DNA of 64,000 bases from Thermus caldifontis (GCF_003336745.1 NZ_QGMX01000004.1:124001-188000), one strand, 5' to 3'; shown: positions 7,193-17,189, numbered from the stretch's first letter. Made by a program: numbers and translations. Notes: generated by a model not told the origin, from the letters alone.

Positions 7193-10100
7193 ATGTTCAA
7201 GGAGGTCGGCGAACCCAACTTTCCCAGGCTGGAAGAAGAGGTTCTGGAGTTTTGGAAGCGGGAGAGGATCTTTGAAAGAAGCGTGGAAAACCGCCAGGGA
7301 AGGCCCCGTTACACCATTTACGAAGGCCCCCCCACCGCCAACGGCATGCCCCACGTGGGCCATGCCCAAGCCCGCAGCTACAAGGACCTTTTCCCCCGCT
7401 ACAAGACCATGCGGGGCTACTACGTGCCCCGCCGGGCCGGATGGGATACCCACGGCCTTCCGGTGGAGCTGGAGGTGGAGAAGAAGCTAGGCCTTAAAAA
7501 CAAGCGGGAGATCGAGGCCTACGGCATTGAGCGCTTCAACCAAGCCTGCCGGGAGTCGGTCTTCACCTACGAAAAGGAATGGGAGGCCTTTACTGAGCGC
7601 ATGGCCTACTGGGTGGATCTCAAGAACGCCTACGCCACCCTGCACCCCACCTATGTGGAAAGCATCTGGTGGAGCCTGAAGAACCTCTTTGACCGGGGGC
7701 TTCTCTACCGGGACCACAAGGTGGTGCCCTACTGCCCCCGGTGTGGCACCCCCCTTTCCTCCCACGAGCTCTCCCTGGGCTACAAGGAGATCACCGACCC
7801 CTCGGTCTACGTGCGCCTGCCCCTTCGGGAACCGGGGAGGGTGGGGTTAGAAAGGGCCAGCCTCCTCATCTGGACCACCACCCCCTGGACCCTGCCCGGA
7901 AACGTGGCGGCGGCGGTCCACCCGGAGTTCACCTATGGGGCCTTTGCCCTGGGGGAGGAGGTGGTGATCCTCGAGGAAACCCTGGGGCAAAAGCTCCTGG
8001 GGGAGGAAACCCCTATCGTGAAGACCTTCAGGGGAAAGGAACTGGAAGGCCTGGCCTATGAACCCCCCTACCCCCAGGTTTTAGAGAAGGGGTACTTGGT
8101 GGTCCTGGCGGAGTACGTGAGCCGGGAAGACGGCACGGGCATCGTCCACCAAGCCCCCGCCTTTGGGGCCGAGGACCTGGATACGGCCAGGGCCTACGGC
8201 CTCCCCCTCCTCAAGACGGTGGACGAGGAAGGGAAGCTCCTGGTGGAGCCCTTTAAGGGCCTCTTCTTCCGCGAGGCCAACCGGGCCATCCTAAAAGACC
8301 TCCGCTCCCGGGGCCTACTCTTTAAGGAGGAAAGCTACCTCCACAGCTACCCCCACTGTTGGCGCTGCTCCACCCCCCTCATGTACTACGCCACGGAAAC
8401 CTGGTTCATCCGCAATACCCTTTTCAAGGAGGAGCTCATCCGCAAGAACCAGGAGATCCACTGGGTCCCACCCCACATCAAGGAGGGGCGCTACGGGGAG
8501 TGGCTCAGGAACCTGGTGGACTGGGCCCTAAGCCGCAACCGCTACTGGGGCACGCCCCTTCCCATTTGGGTCTGCGCCACTTGCGGGAAGGAAGAGGCCA
8601 TCGGCAGCTTCCGGGAGCTCAAGGAGCGGGCCATCCACCCCCTCCCCGAGCCCTTTGATCCCCACCGCCCCTACGTGGACGGGGTGGAGCTTGCGTGCAC
8701 CTGCGGGGGAACCATGCGCCGGGTTCCCTACGTCATTGACGTCTGGTACGACTCTGGGGCCATGCCCTTTGCCTCCTTGCACTACCCCTTTGAAAACCAG
8801 CTGGAGTTCCAGGAGGCCTTCCCAGCGGACTTCATCGCGGAGGGCATCGACCAGACCCGGGGCTGGTTCAACTCCCTGCACCAGCTTGGGGTGATGCTCT
8901 TCGGCTCCATCGCCTTCAGGAACGTGATCTGCCACGGCCTCATCCTGGACGAGAAGGGCCAGAAGATGAGCAAGTCCAAGGGGAACGTGGTGGACCCCTG
9001 GGACATCATCCGGGAGTTTGGGGCGGATGCCTTAAGGTGGTACATCTACATCTCCGCACCCCCGGAGGCCGACCGCCGCTTTGGGCCCAACCTGGTCCGG
9101 GAAACGGTGCGGGACTACTTCCTCACCCTCTGGAACGTGTATAGCTTCTTCGTCACCTACGCCAACCTGGACCGGCCGGACCTTAAGAACCCGCCTCCCG
9201 TGGAGAAACGGCCCGAACTGGACCGCTGGCTCCTGGCCCGGCTTCAGGACCTGATCCAAAGGGTGACGGAGGCCCTCGAGGCCTACGACCCCACCCAAAG
9301 CAGCCGCGCCCTGCGGGACTTCGTGGTGGAGGACCTGTCCCAATGGTACGTGCGCCGGGGCCGGAGGCGCTACTGGAAAAACGAGGACCCCCTGGACCGG
9401 GAGTCCGCCTACGCCACCCTGTACCAGGCCCTGGTTACCATTAGCCAGCTTTCCGCCCCCTTCACCCCTTTCCTCTCCGAGGTGCTTTGGCAGAACCTGG
9501 TGCGCCCGGTCCACCCTGAGGCCCCTCTTTCCGTGCACCTTTCCGACTGGCCGGAGGTGGACCCGAAGCTTCTGGACCAGGAGCTGGTGGCCAAGATGCG
9601 GGCGGTGCTCAGGGTGGTGGACCTGGCCCGTTCCGCCCGGGCCAAAAGCGGGGTCAAGACCCGCATCCCCCTGCCCCTTCTTCTGGTCACCGCCCCCAGC
9701 GCCTTGGAACGGGAGGGCCTACGCCATTTCGCCTCGGAAATCGCCGAGGAGCTCAACGTGAAGGAGGTTCGGGTTTTGGAGCCTGGGGAGGAAGTGCTCC
9801 GCTACCGGGTCCTGCCCAACCTGAAGCTGCTCGGCAAGAAGTACGGGAGGCTTCTCCCCAAGATCCGCGAGGCCATGGAGAAGGAGGCCTCGAGGGTGGC
9901 CCATCTGGTCCTCAAAGGGGAAAGGGTACCCCTGGAGGTGGAAGGGCAAACCCTGGCTCTGGAGCCCGAGGAGGTGCTCCTCGAGGCCCAGGCCCCCGAG
10001 GGCTACGAGGCCCTGGAGAAGGAGGGGTACGTGGCCGCCCTGGAGGTGCGGGTCACGGAGGAGCTCAAGCTTGAGGGCCTGGCCCGGGACCTGATCCGCC

Positions 10101-10324
10101 ACCTGCAGCAGACCCGCAAGGAGATGGGCCTCAAGGTTTCTGACCGCATCCGGGTGGGCTACGAGGCGGAAGGCGCCTACGGGGAAGCCTTGAAACGCCA
10201 TGGCGGCTGGATCGCCGAGGAGGTCTTGGCCCTAGAGTTTGGGCAAGGCCTCTTCCCCGGTCATACCACCTCTTTGGAGGATGAGGAAGGCCGGGTGCGC
10301 TTCAGCCTGGAAAGGCTAGGATAG
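7193..10324 (+). CDS. ileS: Isoleucyl-tRNA synthetase
   Basis: A 1043-residue class I synthetase that charges tRNA-Ile and edits valine. HIGH appears as HVGH within [13 protein letters not shown] (about residues 43-55) and KMSKS as KMSKSKGN. The CP1 editing domain is present (TTPWTLPGN), as are zinc-binding pairs (CPRC and CWRC near the middle, CATC and CTCG later). The C-terminal anticodon-binding region is full length. A GGGAGGT ribosome site precedes the ATG by 5 nt. Expression is governed by the T-box leader directly upstream. A Uma2-family gene starts 4 nt after the stop. Confidence 0.97.
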   Translation: MFKEVGEPNFPRLEEEVLEFWKRERIFERSVENRQGRPRYTIYEGPPTANGMPHVGHAQARSYKDLFPRYKTMRGYYVPRRAGWDTHGLPVELEVEKKLGLKNKREIEAYGIERFNQACRESVFTYEKEWEAFTERMAYWVDLKNAYATLHPTYVESIWWSLKNLFDRGLLYRDHKVVPYCPRCGTPLSSHELSLGYKEITDPSVYVRLPLREPGRVGLERASLLIWTTTPWTLPGNVAAAVHPEFTYGAFALGEEVVILEETLGQKLLGEETPIVKTFRGKELEGLAYEPPYPQVLEKGYLVVLAEYVSREDGTGIVHQAPAFGAEDLDTARAYGLPLLKTVDEEGKLLVEPFKGLFFREANRAILKDLRSRGLLFKEESYLHSYPHCWRCSTPLMYYATETWFIRNTLFKEELIRKNQEIHWVPPHIKEGRYGEWLRNLVDWALSRNRYWGTPLPIWVCATCGKEEAIGSFRELKERAIHPLPEPFDPHRPYVDGVELACTCGGTMRRVPYVIDVWYDSGAMPFASLHYPFENQLEFQEAFPADFIAEGIDQTRGWFNSLHQLGVMLFGSIAFRNVICHGLILDEKGQKMSKSKGNVVDPWDIIREFGADALRWYIYISAPPEADRRFGPNLVRETVRDYFLTLWNVYSFFVTYANLDRPDLKNPPPVEKRPELDRWLLARLQDLIQRVTEALEAYDPTQSSRALRDFVVEDLSQWYVRRGRRRYWKNEDPLDRESAYATLYQALVTISQLSAPFTPFLSEVLWQNLVRPVHPEAPLSVHLSDWPEVDPKLLDQELVAKMRAVLRVVDLARSARAKSGVKTRIPLPLLLVTAPSALEREGLRHFASEIAEELNVKEVRVLEPGEEVLRYRVLPNLKLLGKKYGRLLPKIREAMEKEASRVAHLVLKGERVPLEVEGQTLALEPEEVLLEAQAPEGYEALEKEGYVAALEVRVTEELKLEGLARDLIRHLQQTRKEMGLKVSDRIRVGYEAEGAYGEALKRHGGWIAEEVLALEFGQGLFPGHTTSLEDEEGRVRFSLERLG

Positions 10325-10328
10325 GGCT

Positions 10329-10883
10329 ATGGGCCAGCCCGCCCGGAAGCCCCTTAGCCTCGAGGCCTACCTAAGGCTGGAGGAGAAAAGCCCCATACGG
10401 CATCATCTGGTGGAGGGAACCCTATGGGCCATGGCGGGAGCAGGCCGGGCCCACAATCAGATCCTGACCCGGTTACTCCTAAAGCTGGGGCCCAAGGCCC
10501 TAGAGGAAGGGTGCGAGGCCTTTGCAGTGGATCGTAGGCTTAAGGTGTCGGAGGATACCGTCTTTTACCCCGACCTCATGGTGGTGTGCGGTCCCTCCCC
10601 CTCCCTTTACGAGGAAGCCCCCTGCCTTTTGGTGGAAATCCTCTCGGAGAGCACGGAGGACCTGGATCGGGGGAAAAAGCTATGGCACTATCTGCGCCTA
10701 CCCTCGCTGCGGGCGTACCTTCTGGTGGATAGCCGTCGGGTGAGCCTCGAGGCCTACCTGCGGGAAGGAGACAAGTGGACCTACCTCCGCCTGGGGCCAG
10801 GGGAGAGCCTTCCCCTCCCCTGTCCCACCCTGGAGTTGACCGTGGACCACCTGTACCGGGGCGTGAACCTGGAAGAGGGTTAA
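10329..10883 (+). CDS. Uma2/DUF820 family restriction-endonuclease-like protein
   Basis: A 184-residue member of the Uma2 family, which has a PD-(D/E)XK nuclease-like fold and is expanded in Thermus and cyanobacteria with unclear function. The family pattern is visible: YLRLEEKSPIRHHLVEG near the start, VFYPDLMVVCG (catalytic Asp strand), PCLLVEILSEST (the E-x-lysine region) and the C-terminal YLLVDSRR. It begins 4 nt after ileS. A TAGGAT box (10317-10322) lies 6 nt before the ATG, so it may also have its own leaderless transcript, although AGGAT could instead act as a ribosome site. Its biological role is unknown. Confidence 0.85.
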   Translation: MGQPARKPLSLEAYLRLEEKSPIRHHLVEGTLWAMAGAGRAHNQILTRLLLKLGPKALEEGCEAFAVDRRLKVSEDTVFYPDLMVVCGPSPSLYEEAPCLLVEILSESTEDLDRGKKLWHYLRLPSLRAYLLVDSRRVSLEAYLREGDKWTYLRLGPGESLPLPCPTLELTVDHLYRGVNLEEG

Positions 10884-10890
10884 CGGGTGG

Positions 10891-10896
10891 TATAGT
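10891..10896 (+). promoter_or_regulatory. -10 box for a leaderless peptidase mRNA
   Basis: TATAGT ends 7 nt before the GTG at 10904. There is no Shine-Dalgarno sequence in the 7-nt gap, so the RNA probably begins at or next to the start codon. Confidence 0.6.
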
Positions 10897-10903
10897 AGGC
10901 CCC

Positions 10904-11938
10904 GTGCTGGAGCCCAAGACCCTCTTAGAGCCCTTGGGGCTGGATGCCCTCTACATCACCCGTTCGGAAAACGTCCGCTACCTTTCGGGCTTTCCCCACC
11001 CCGAGGATGCCCAGGTCCTGGTCATGGGGGAAGCCTCCTTCCTCCTCACCGACCCCCGCTACCCCGAGGCGGAGCGGGAAAGCCGCATCCCCGCTAAGGT
11101 GCTGAAGCGGGAGGAAAAAGAGGCCTTTCTGAGGGAGCTCAGGGGCCGGGTAGGCTTTGAGGCCGAGCACCTTCCCTACGCCTCCTTGGAGCGCTTGCGG
11201 GAGCTTGCCCCTGCGGAGTGGGTGCCCACCAAGGGGGTCATAGAACGGCTTAGGCTCAAGAAAACCCCGGAGGAGGTGGAAAGGATCCGCAAGGCCCAGG
11301 CCCTGGCGGAAGAAGCCCTGGCCCACGCCCTCACCCTCCTGAAGCCCGGCGTTTTGGAGCGGGAGGTCGCCTTGGAGATCGAGTTTTTCCTGAAACGGCG
11401 GGGGGTTGGGGTGGCCTTCCCTCCCATCGTGGCCTCGGGGACACGGGGAGCCCTGCCCCACGCCGGGGCCTCGGGAAAAGCCCTGGAGGCCGGGGAACTG
11501 GTCACCCTGGACCTGGGGGCGGAGGTGGAGGGGTACCACTCGGACATGACCCGCACCGTGGCCTTGGGCAAGGTGGAGGGGGAGCTCAAGCGGGCCTTCG
11601 AGGCCACCCTGGCCGCCCTGGAAAGGGTCCTAGACGTCCTAGGCCCAGGCAAAAGCACCAAGGAGCTGGACGCCTTGGCCCGGGAGGAGCTAAGGCGCTT
11701 TGACCTGGACCGCTACTTCGTCCACTCCCTGGGGCACGGGGTGGGGCTTGCCGTCCACGAGGGGCCGGGGCTTTCCCCGTACACGGAGGAGACCCTCGAG
11801 GCGGGCATGGTGGTCACCGTGGAGCCCGGGGTCTACCTGCCGGGAAGGGGCGGGGTGCGGATCGAGGAGCTGGTCCTCATCACGGATACGGGGATGGAAC
11901 TCCTCTCCCGCTTTCCCCGCGCCTGGCAGGAGGTTTAG
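10904..11938 (+). CDS. M24B metallopeptidase (Xaa-Pro aminopeptidase/dipeptidase)
   Basis: A 344-residue cytosolic enzyme that removes residues next to proline. It has an N-terminal creatinase-like domain (about 1-115) and a pita-bread catalytic domain. The dinuclear metal ligands are visible: [16 protein letters not shown] (two Asp), HSLGHGVGL (His), VTVEPGVYL (Glu) and RIEELVLI (Glu). The open frame runs 43 codons further upstream across the Uma2 gene. I chose the GTG at 10904 because TATAGT sits 7 nt before it and the family begins about there. The next gene starts at the base after its stop codon. Aminopeptidase and dipeptidase subtypes cannot be separated here. Confidence 0.88.
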   Translation: MLEPKTLLEPLGLDALYITRSENVRYLSGFPHPEDAQVLVMGEASFLLTDPRYPEAERESRIPAKVLKREEKEAFLRELRGRVGFEAEHLPYASLERLRELAPAEWVPTKGVIERLRLKKTPEEVERIRKAQALAEEALAHALTLLKPGVLEREVALEIEFFLKRRGVGVAFPPIVASGTRGALPHAGASGKALEAGELVTLDLGAEVEGYHSDMTRTVALGKVEGELKRAFEATLAALERVLDVLGPGKSTKELDALAREELRRFDLDRYFVHSLGHGVGLAVHEGPGLSPYTEETLEAGMVVTVEPGVYLPGRGGVRIEELVLITDTGMELLSRFPRAWQEV

Positions 11939-12433
11939 GTGCGCGCCCTAGTCCTAGCCCTTTTCCTCTCCGGCGCCCTGGCCCAGACCTATACCGTACA
12001 GAAGGGGGACACCCTTTACCGCATCGCCAAGGCCCACGGCCTGAGCGTGGCGGAACTGAAGAGGTTCAATGGGCTCACCTCGGACCTGATCCATCCAGGG
12101 CAGGTCCTCAGGGTGGGCAAGGGGGAGGCTTCCAGGAGGGTTCCCTTTGCCCAGGAGGGTCTGGCCGTCTGGTACGGCCCGGGTTTCCACGGAAGGCGCA
12201 CGGCCAGCGGGGAACGTTACGATATGCACGCCCTCACCGCCGCGCACCCCTCCTTGCCCTTTGACACCCGGGTGCGGGTCACCAACCTGAGGAATGGCAG
12301 AAGCGTGGTGGTGCGCATCAACGACCGGGGGCCTTTTGGGGGCAGATACATCATTGACCTCTCCTACGCCGCCGCCAAGGCCATTGGGGCCCTTTCCGCC
12401 ACCCGGGTACGGGTGGAGGTGCTGGAGGAGTGA
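11939..12433 (+). CDS. Exported LysM-RlpA-like double-psi beta-barrel protein
   Basis: A 164-residue secreted protein. It has a short signal peptide (about 1-15, ending ALAQ), one LysM repeat (about 18-62) and a C-terminal RlpA domain (about 75-162). That domain has the hallmark [20 protein letters not shown] and INDRGPF motifs, including the catalytic-type His and Asp of septal-ring lytic transglycosylases. The GTG start follows the peptidase stop directly, with GGAGGT just upstream. It probably acts on denuded glycan at division sites; activity is inferred from the family, since not all RlpA proteins are enzymes. Confidence 0.87.
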   Translation: MRALVLALFLSGALAQTYTVQKGDTLYRIAKAHGLSVAELKRFNGLTSDLIHPGQVLRVGKGEASRRVPFAQEGLAVWYGPGFHGRRTASGERYDMHALTAAHPSLPFDTRVRVTNLRNGRSVVVRINDRGPFGGRYIIDLSYAAAKAIGALSATRVRVEVLEE

Positions 12434-12434
12434 G

Positions 12435-13265
12435 ATGGTGCGCTATGGCTTTCACCTTTCCATCGCCGGGAAAAAGGGCGTGGCCGGGGCCGTGGAAGAA
12501 GCCCAGGCCCTGGGCCTCTCCGCCTTCCAGATCTTCGCCAAAAGCCCCCGAAGCTGGAAAACCCGTGCCCTTTCCCCAAGCGAGGTGGAAACCTTCCGCG
12601 CCCTAAAGGAAATGGCCGGGGAGCTTCCCGGGGTGATCCATGCCTCCTATCTGGTGAACCTGGGGGCGGAGGGGGAGCTTTGGGAAAAGAGCGTGATGAG
12701 CCTGGCGGACGACCTGGAAAAGGCCCGCATCCTGGGACTGGAGTACGTGGTGGTCCATCCAGGCTCAGGTGACCCCAAACGGGTGAAGGAGGGCCTATTA
12801 AAGGCCCTGCGCCTCTCCGGGGTAAAGGAACGGCCCACCCTCCTGGTGGAGAACACCGCCGGAGGCGGGGAAAAGGTGGGGGCCCGGTTTGAGGAGCTGG
12901 CCTGGCTCATAGAGGACACTCCCCTGGGGGTCTGCCTGGACACCTGCCACGCCTATGCCGCCGGGTACGACGTGAGGGAGGAACCCCAGGAGGTCTTGAG
13001 CCAACTGGACCGCCTCGTGGGCCTAAAGCGGGTGCCGGTGGTGCACCTAAACGATTCCGTGGGGGGCCTAGCCAGCCGCATAGACCACCATGCCCATCTT
13101 CTCCAGGGCCAGATCGGGGAAGGGCTTAAACGCGTTCTCCTGGACCCCCGCCTCAGAAACCGGGTCTTCATCCTGGAAACCCCAAGAAGCCCCGAGGAAG
13201 ACGCCTGGAACCTGAAGGTCCTGCGCAGCTGGCTAGAGGAGGCCCCCACCCAAGAAAAGGCGTAA
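12435..13265 (+). CDS. nfo: Endonuclease IV (AP endonuclease)
   Basis: A 276-residue TIM-barrel, zinc-dependent enzyme that cuts DNA at abasic sites in base-excision repair. Signatures include FGFHLSIAGKKG-like start (YGFHLSIAG), IHASYLVNLG, VVHPGSG, LLVENTAGGG, LDTCHAYAAGYDV and HLNDS, followed by DHHAHLLQGQIG; together these supply the three-zinc site. The ATG at 12435 was chosen over a longer in-frame start because GGAGGAG lies just upstream and it follows the RlpA-like stop by one base. The 3' end overlaps a small membrane-protein gene on the other strand by 33 nt. Confidence 0.95.
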   Translation: MVRYGFHLSIAGKKGVAGAVEEAQALGLSAFQIFAKSPRSWKTRALSPSEVETFRALKEMAGELPGVIHASYLVNLGAEGELWEKSVMSLADDLEKARILGLEYVVVHPGSGDPKRVKEGLLKALRLSGVKERPTLLVENTAGGGEKVGARFEELAWLIEDTPLGVCLDTCHAYAAGYDVREEPQEVLSQLDRLVGLKRVPVVHLNDSVGGLASRIDHHAHLLQGQIGEGLKRVLLDPRLRNRVFILETPRSPEEDAWNLKVLRSWLEEAPTQEKA

Positions 13266-13451
13266 GGCGGAGACCATCATCACCAAAAGGCCCAGCTTAA
13301 AAGCCCGTTCCTCCCCAGAAAGCACCCCCAACCCCGCCGCCAAAAGGGCCAGGGGCAGAACCAGCCAGTTGAGCCAGCCCACAAGGGGCAAAAGGGCCGG
13401 AAGCAGTAACAAAAGGGACAGCACGGCCAGCACCAGGCTCAGGGTGCGCAT
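13233..13451 (-). CDS. Small two-helix membrane protein, unknown
   Basis: A 72-residue hydrophobic protein with two or three predicted membrane segments (about 3-45 and 53-70) and a short charged loop (GEERAFK). I do not recognise a family. It runs convergently into nfo with a 33-nt overlap, and lies 9 nt downstream of the M50 protease gene on the same strand, so it may be the last gene of that operon. Composition fits a real membrane protein, but the short length keeps confidence moderate. Confidence 0.5.
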   Translation of the reverse strand: MRTLSLVLAVLSLLLLLPALLPLVGWLNWLVLPLALLAAGLGVLSGEERAFKLGLLVMMVSALRLFLGGGLL

Positions 13452-13460
13452 GGCCCCAGT

Positions 13461-14120
13461 TTAGCCGAAGAAAAAGCCAAAGAACACCCTGCGGGCCAAA
13501 CGCAACACCTCCTGAATGGGCCCCCGCAACACCGTAAGGATGAGGAGGAAGGAAAGCCAGGCGTACTGCTCCAGCCGCCAGAGAAGGGGTTGCCAGGAAA
13601 GGGGCAAAAGGCTTTGCAGTATTTTGGAGCCGTCCAAGGGGGGAATGGGCAGGAGGTTGAAGACCGCCAGGACCAGGTTGATGGAGCTGGCGAAGAAGGC
13701 GGCCAGCGCCAAAAGTCCCGATAAGGTCTGCTCTTCTCCCCTTAGGGTCAGGACCACCCCAAGAGGATCCAGGGCAAAGATCCCCCGCACTAGGAGGGCG
13801 AAGAGCACGGCCAAAGCCAGGTTGATAACGATCCCGGCGATGGAGACCACGAAAAGCCCCAGCCGGTAAGAGCGGAAGGCCGGGGGATAGATGAGCACCG
13901 GCCTGGCCCAGCCAAAGCCCACCAGGAGAAGAAGCACCGTGCCCAAGGGGTCCAAATGCTTCAAGGGGTTAAGGGTAAGCCGCCCCTGGCGCTTAGCCGT
14001 GGCGTCACCGAAGAGGTAGGCGGCATAGGCGTGGCCCAGCTCATGCAAAACCAGGCTGAAGACCAAGGCGGCAAAGGCCAGTACGAAGGCCAAGGGGTCT
14101 TGCTGCCAAAGCCCGATCAT
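13461..14120 (-). CDS. M50 site-2-type intramembrane zinc protease (intact active site)
   Basis: A 219-residue polytopic membrane protein of the short SpoIVFB/rhomboid-like M50 type, without a PDZ domain. The zinc motif HELGH (26-30) lies in the first membrane helix, and the NLLPIPPLDGSK motif (the third, aspartate ligand) lies in a later helix. It is expected to cleave within membrane helices or handle small membrane proteins; the substrate is unknown. Its start overlaps the stop of a paralogue (14117-14722) by 4 nt, and the paralogue lacks the catalytic residues. Confidence 0.88.
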   Translation of the reverse strand: MIGLWQQDPLAFVLAFAALVFSLVLHELGHAYAAYLFGDATAKRQGRLTLNPLKHLDPLGTVLLLLVGFGWARPVLIYPPAFRSYRLGLFVVSIAGIVINLALAVLFALLVRGIFALDPLGVVLTLRGEEQTLSGLLALAAFFASSINLVLAVFNLLPIPPLDGSKILQSLLPLSWQPLLWRLEQYAWLSFLLILTVLRGPIQEVLRLARRVFFGFFFG

Positions 14121-14722
14121 AGCCCCAAAGCCCGATAGAAAGTTTCCAGAAGCCCCGCCAGCCCCCGGACCACCGAGCCCGTGACCCCGGTAAACGAGAG
14201 GACCAGGAAGATGAGGATAAAGCCCAGGGGCCCGTATGAGGCCACCTGATCCAGAAAACGCCGGGCTTCATACCCGCCCACCGCATAAAGGGCCTTGGCC
14301 CCATCCAAAGGGGGCACGGGGAAAAGGTAAATGGCGGCGTGCAGGAGCATGAGCCTTTGGGCCACCCAAAGCCCCTCCCCAAAGGGGTAGGGCAAAAAGC
14401 GGGCGAGAAGGCCATACAGGAAGGCGGCCACAAAGAAACCCAAGGGGCCCATGAGGGCCACCATGGCCCCCTTCCTCCCCGGAAGGCCAGTGGGCACGAA
14501 CCGAGGCCAGCCGAAGCCCAGAAGGACCAAGAGGACTAGGCCCAAGGGCTCCAGGTGGGCCCGGAGGTCCAGGGAAAGGAAACCGTAGCGCCGGGGGGCC
14601 GTATCCCCGTACCGGTCTGCCAGGTAGGCTTGGAAAAGGTTGTGGATCACCAGGCCAAAAACGGCAAAGGCGAAGGCCACCAGGAAGACCGGGGGGTCAT
14701 TGAGGTACGGAAAAAGACCCAT
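14117..14722 (-). CDS. Degenerate M50-like paralogue, probable pseudoprotease
   Basis: A 201-residue membrane protein with the same layout and length as its downstream neighbour (start motif, LGFGWPRFV after membrane helix 2, FPVPPLDGAK near the end). At the zinc site, however, it reads HNLFQ (27-31) instead of HExxH, so the catalytic glutamate and the second histidine are both lost. The LDG motif is kept. It overlaps the CCA gene upstream by 26 nt and the intact protease downstream by 4 nt, so all are co-translated. A regulatory or substrate-binding partner role is inferred. It is not a pseudogene, since the frame is intact and well conserved in structure. Confidence 0.8.
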   Translation of the reverse strand: MGLFPYLNDPPVFLVAFAFAVFGLVIHNLFQAYLADRYGDTAPRRYGFLSLDLRAHLEPLGLVLLVLLGFGWPRFVPTGLPGRKGAMVALMGPLGFFVAAFLYGLLARFLPYPFGEGLWVAQRLMLLHAAIYLFPVPPLDGAKALYAVGGYEARRFLDQVASYGPLGFILIFLVLSFTGVTGSVVRGLAGLLETFYRALGL

Positions 14723-17183
14723 CGCCTATCAGTCTACGGGCTAAAGCCAGCTCCTCCTCAAAGGTCCTCACCTCGCCCTTAGCCCGGGCCTCGGCCACCT
14801 GGCGCAGGATCTCCCCCACCCTGGGGCCCGGCTTAAGGCCCAGTTGCAAAAGATCCCGCCCCATGAGGACCCGCCTCTTCTCCGTAAGCCAGCCCTCCTT
14901 CTCGGGAAAAAGGGCCAGAAAAACGCTCCGCAGGGGCTCCTTCGCCAGGGCTTCCTTTTCCACCTCATTCCAGGAACCCTTCAGCAAGAGGGTTAGGGCC
15001 TCCTGAAGCCGCTTGGGAAGCCCCAGGGCTAAGGCCTTCTCCAGGGGATCTTCCTGGAAGCAAAGGAGAAGGAGGAGGCGGGCTTCCACCCTCAGCCGCT
15101 CTGCAGGGATTCCCCCCTCCTCGGGGTACCTCCACCTCAACCTGGCAAAGGGCTCCCGCGGCGGAAGCCTAAACCCATAGAGAGGTCCCAGGGCCCCAAG
15201 TTCTTCCAGGAGGGAGAGGGCCTCGAGGAAGGTATCCTCCTCCAGCGTGAGCAAAAGCTCGTCTCTCAGGCGGCTTTTGCTGGCGGTCTTCAGCACCTCG
15301 GGCAGGAGGGCCGGAGGCAGGGCCTTCAAGGCCTCCTCGGAAAAGCGGAAGGCCAGCCGGCTGGCCAACCGTGCCCCTCGGACGATGCGGCTAGGGTCCT
15401 CCACGAAGGACAGGGGATGAAGGGGACGTAGTAGGCGGGCCTGGAGATCCTGGAGGCCCCCGTAAGGATCCAAAAGCTCCAGGGTGGCCGGGGAAAGGGC
15501 CATGGCGTTCACCGTGTAATCCCGCCTCTCCAGGTCCTTGGCGATGGGGGCTGGGCGCACCTGGGGCAGGGCACCGGGGTAGGGGTAGACCTCCTCCCGG
15601 CTTTCCGCCAGGTCCACGGCAAGGCCGAAAGAGAGGCGCACCCGCGCGGTGCCGAAGGCGTAGTGGAGGCCAAAGCTCCCCCCAAAGCGCTCCACCAGGA
15701 AGCGGGCCACCTCCCCCAGCCTAACCCCCGGTTCCAGAACCAGGTCCAGGTCGGGGCCTGACCGGTCCAAAAGGGCATCCCGCACCGCTCCCCCCACGAG
15801 GTAGATCCCCTGGGGAAAGGCCTCCCTAAGGGCAAAGACCACCCGCCTAGCCCCCTCCGGTAAGGCCTCGAGGATCTTCTCCCCCAAGGGTTTCTCCAAG
15901 GCAGGCCTCTTGCGGTAGAGGTCGGTACGGGTGAAGATCCCAAGAAGCCTGACGCTCTCCCCCAGCTTCTCCCCCACCAAAACCCTTCCCCCGCCGGCCT
16001 TTAAGTGGGGCTCCACCTCGGACAGGGGGGTTTGGGGAGGAAGGACCAAGGCCCGGGCCAAAAAGCCCTCCACCGGGTGTTCAGCCAGGCCGAGCCTTTC
16101 CGCCTTCCTGAGATCCCTTCTGCGGGCTAGGCCCAAGACCCGCACCCCCCCTCGTTCCAGGGGCTCCACCACCGGCATGGCCCCGTACCCGCGGTCCTCC
16201 AGAACCCGGAGGGCCTCCCGCACCGTGGTGGGGCGCAGGGTTTCCACGGGCGAGGTCATAACCTCGCCCAAAGTGGGCTCAGGCTCCAGGTACCGGGGAA
16301 GGCTCTCCAAAAGGCGCTTCACCGCATTACGCACCCCCCGCACCCGGGCGAAGGCCGCCCGGGGGTGCCCCCCGCCCCCCACCTGGGAAAGCCAGCGGCC
16401 CACATCCAACCGCTCCCGGCTCCGGGCAATGAGGAGGACCTCGCGGGAAAGCCTAAGCACCAGCAACACCCCCTGGGCTTCGTGCAGGTCCAGTAGCGTA
16501 TGGGCCAGGGGGGCTAGGGCCGGCACGTACCCCTCCTCCTGGGCCCGGGCGATAAGGAGCCGAAACCCCTGGCGCTCCACCACCTTGGCGGTGCGGATGA
16601 GGGTCTTCAGGATCTCGCGGGCTTCCTCCCCCAGCTGGGGCCGCACCCACTCGCGCACCCGGGGAATCTCCGCCCCTTGCTGGGCGAGGAAATGGGCGGC
16701 CTCCAGGTCCTGGGGGGTGGTGGAGGGAAAGCTAAACCCCCCGGTGTCCTCCCAGATCCCCGCATAGGCCAAGGTGGCCTCCAAGGGGGTAAGCGTCAGG
16801 CCCCGCTCCCGAATAAGGGGCACCAAAAGGCTCACCGTGGCCCCCACCTGGGCCACCCTGCCCCCCACCGCAGGTACGTCCCCGGGTGCCCGGGGGTGGT
16901 GATCGAAGACGAGGAAGGGTACCCGGCCCACCAAGGCCTTGAAGGGCCCGATGCGCTCGAGCCGGGCGTTGTCCACCAGGATGACCTCGCCCACCCTCCC
17001 CAAAGGGATCTCCCCAGCCGGGACCAGATCCAAACGATCCTCCAAAAGGGGAGCGATCTCCTTTAGGGGCCCCTCGAGGCCCCCCACCAAGGCCAGAATG
17101 CTCCCCGGGAATAGCCTTCCTGCCAGGACCATGGAGCCCAGGGCATCAAAGTCCAGGTTCTCGTGGGCCACCACCACCCGCAC
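14697..17183 (-). CDS. cca: CCA-adding/poly(A) polymerase fused to DHH-DHHA1 and CBS domains
   Basis: An 828-residue multidomain protein. An N-terminal DHH phosphoesterase (HENLDFDALGS; FDHHPR) with DHHA1 (GGGGHPRAAF) spans about 1-300, two CBS domains about 310-425, and a class II nucleotidyltransferase with tRNA-binding helices about 445-828 (GGAVRDALLDRSGPDLDLVLE, RRDYTVNAMA). The last domain should add or repair CCA tails; the first resembles nanoRNase/bypass-type phosphoesterases. This architecture occurs in Thermus, Aquificae and some other lineages. The GTG start is preceded by TAAGCT-N6, a leaderless geometry. tRNA-Ser lies divergently just upstream. Confidence 0.9.
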   Translation of the reverse strand: MRVVVAHENLDFDALGSMVLAGRLFPGSILALVGGLEGPLKEIAPLLEDRLDLVPAGEIPLGRVGEVILVDNARLERIGPFKALVGRVPFLVFDHHPRAPGDVPAVGGRVAQVGATVSLLVPLIRERGLTLTPLEATLAYAGIWEDTGGFSFPSTTPQDLEAAHFLAQQGAEIPRVREWVRPQLGEEAREILKTLIRTAKVVERQGFRLLIARAQEEGYVPALAPLAHTLLDLHEAQGVLLVLRLSREVLLIARSRERLDVGRWLSQVGGGGHPRAAFARVRGVRNAVKRLLESLPRYLEPEPTLGEVMTSPVETLRPTTVREALRVLEDRGYGAMPVVEPLERGGVRVLGLARRRDLRKAERLGLAEHPVEGFLARALVLPPQTPLSEVEPHLKAGGGRVLVGEKLGESVRLLGIFTRTDLYRKRPALEKPLGEKILEALPEGARRVVFALREAFPQGIYLVGGAVRDALLDRSGPDLDLVLEPGVRLGEVARFLVERFGGSFGLHYAFGTARVRLSFGLAVDLAESREEVYPYPGALPQVRPAPIAKDLERRDYTVNAMALSPATLELLDPYGGLQDLQARLLRPLHPLSFVEDPSRIVRGARLASRLAFRFSEEALKALPPALLPEVLKTASKSRLRDELLLTLEEDTFLEALSLLEELGALGPLYGFRLPPREPFARLRWRYPEEGGIPAERLRVEARLLLLLCFQEDPLEKALALGLPKRLQEALTLLLKGSWNEVEKEALAKEPLRSVFLALFPEKEGWLTEKRRVLMGRDLLQLGLKPGPRVGEILRQVAEARAKGEVRTFEEELALARRLIGDGSFSVPQ

Positions 17184-17189
17184 ACCACC

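Noticed and set aside
6899..7453. A 184-codon minus-strand frame across the ileS leader
   Set aside because: It overlaps the T-box and the start of ileS; the T-box structure explains the conservation, and the peptide has no recognisable features.
10329..10883. Uma2 family gene as a transposon or restriction remnant
   Set aside because: The frame is full length and lies tightly in the ileS gene run, without inverted repeats or target duplications around it.
12294..12434. N-terminal extension of endonuclease IV
   Set aside because: The 47 extra codons overlap the RlpA-like gene in another frame; the ATG at 12435 has the ribosome site and matches known Endo IV starts.
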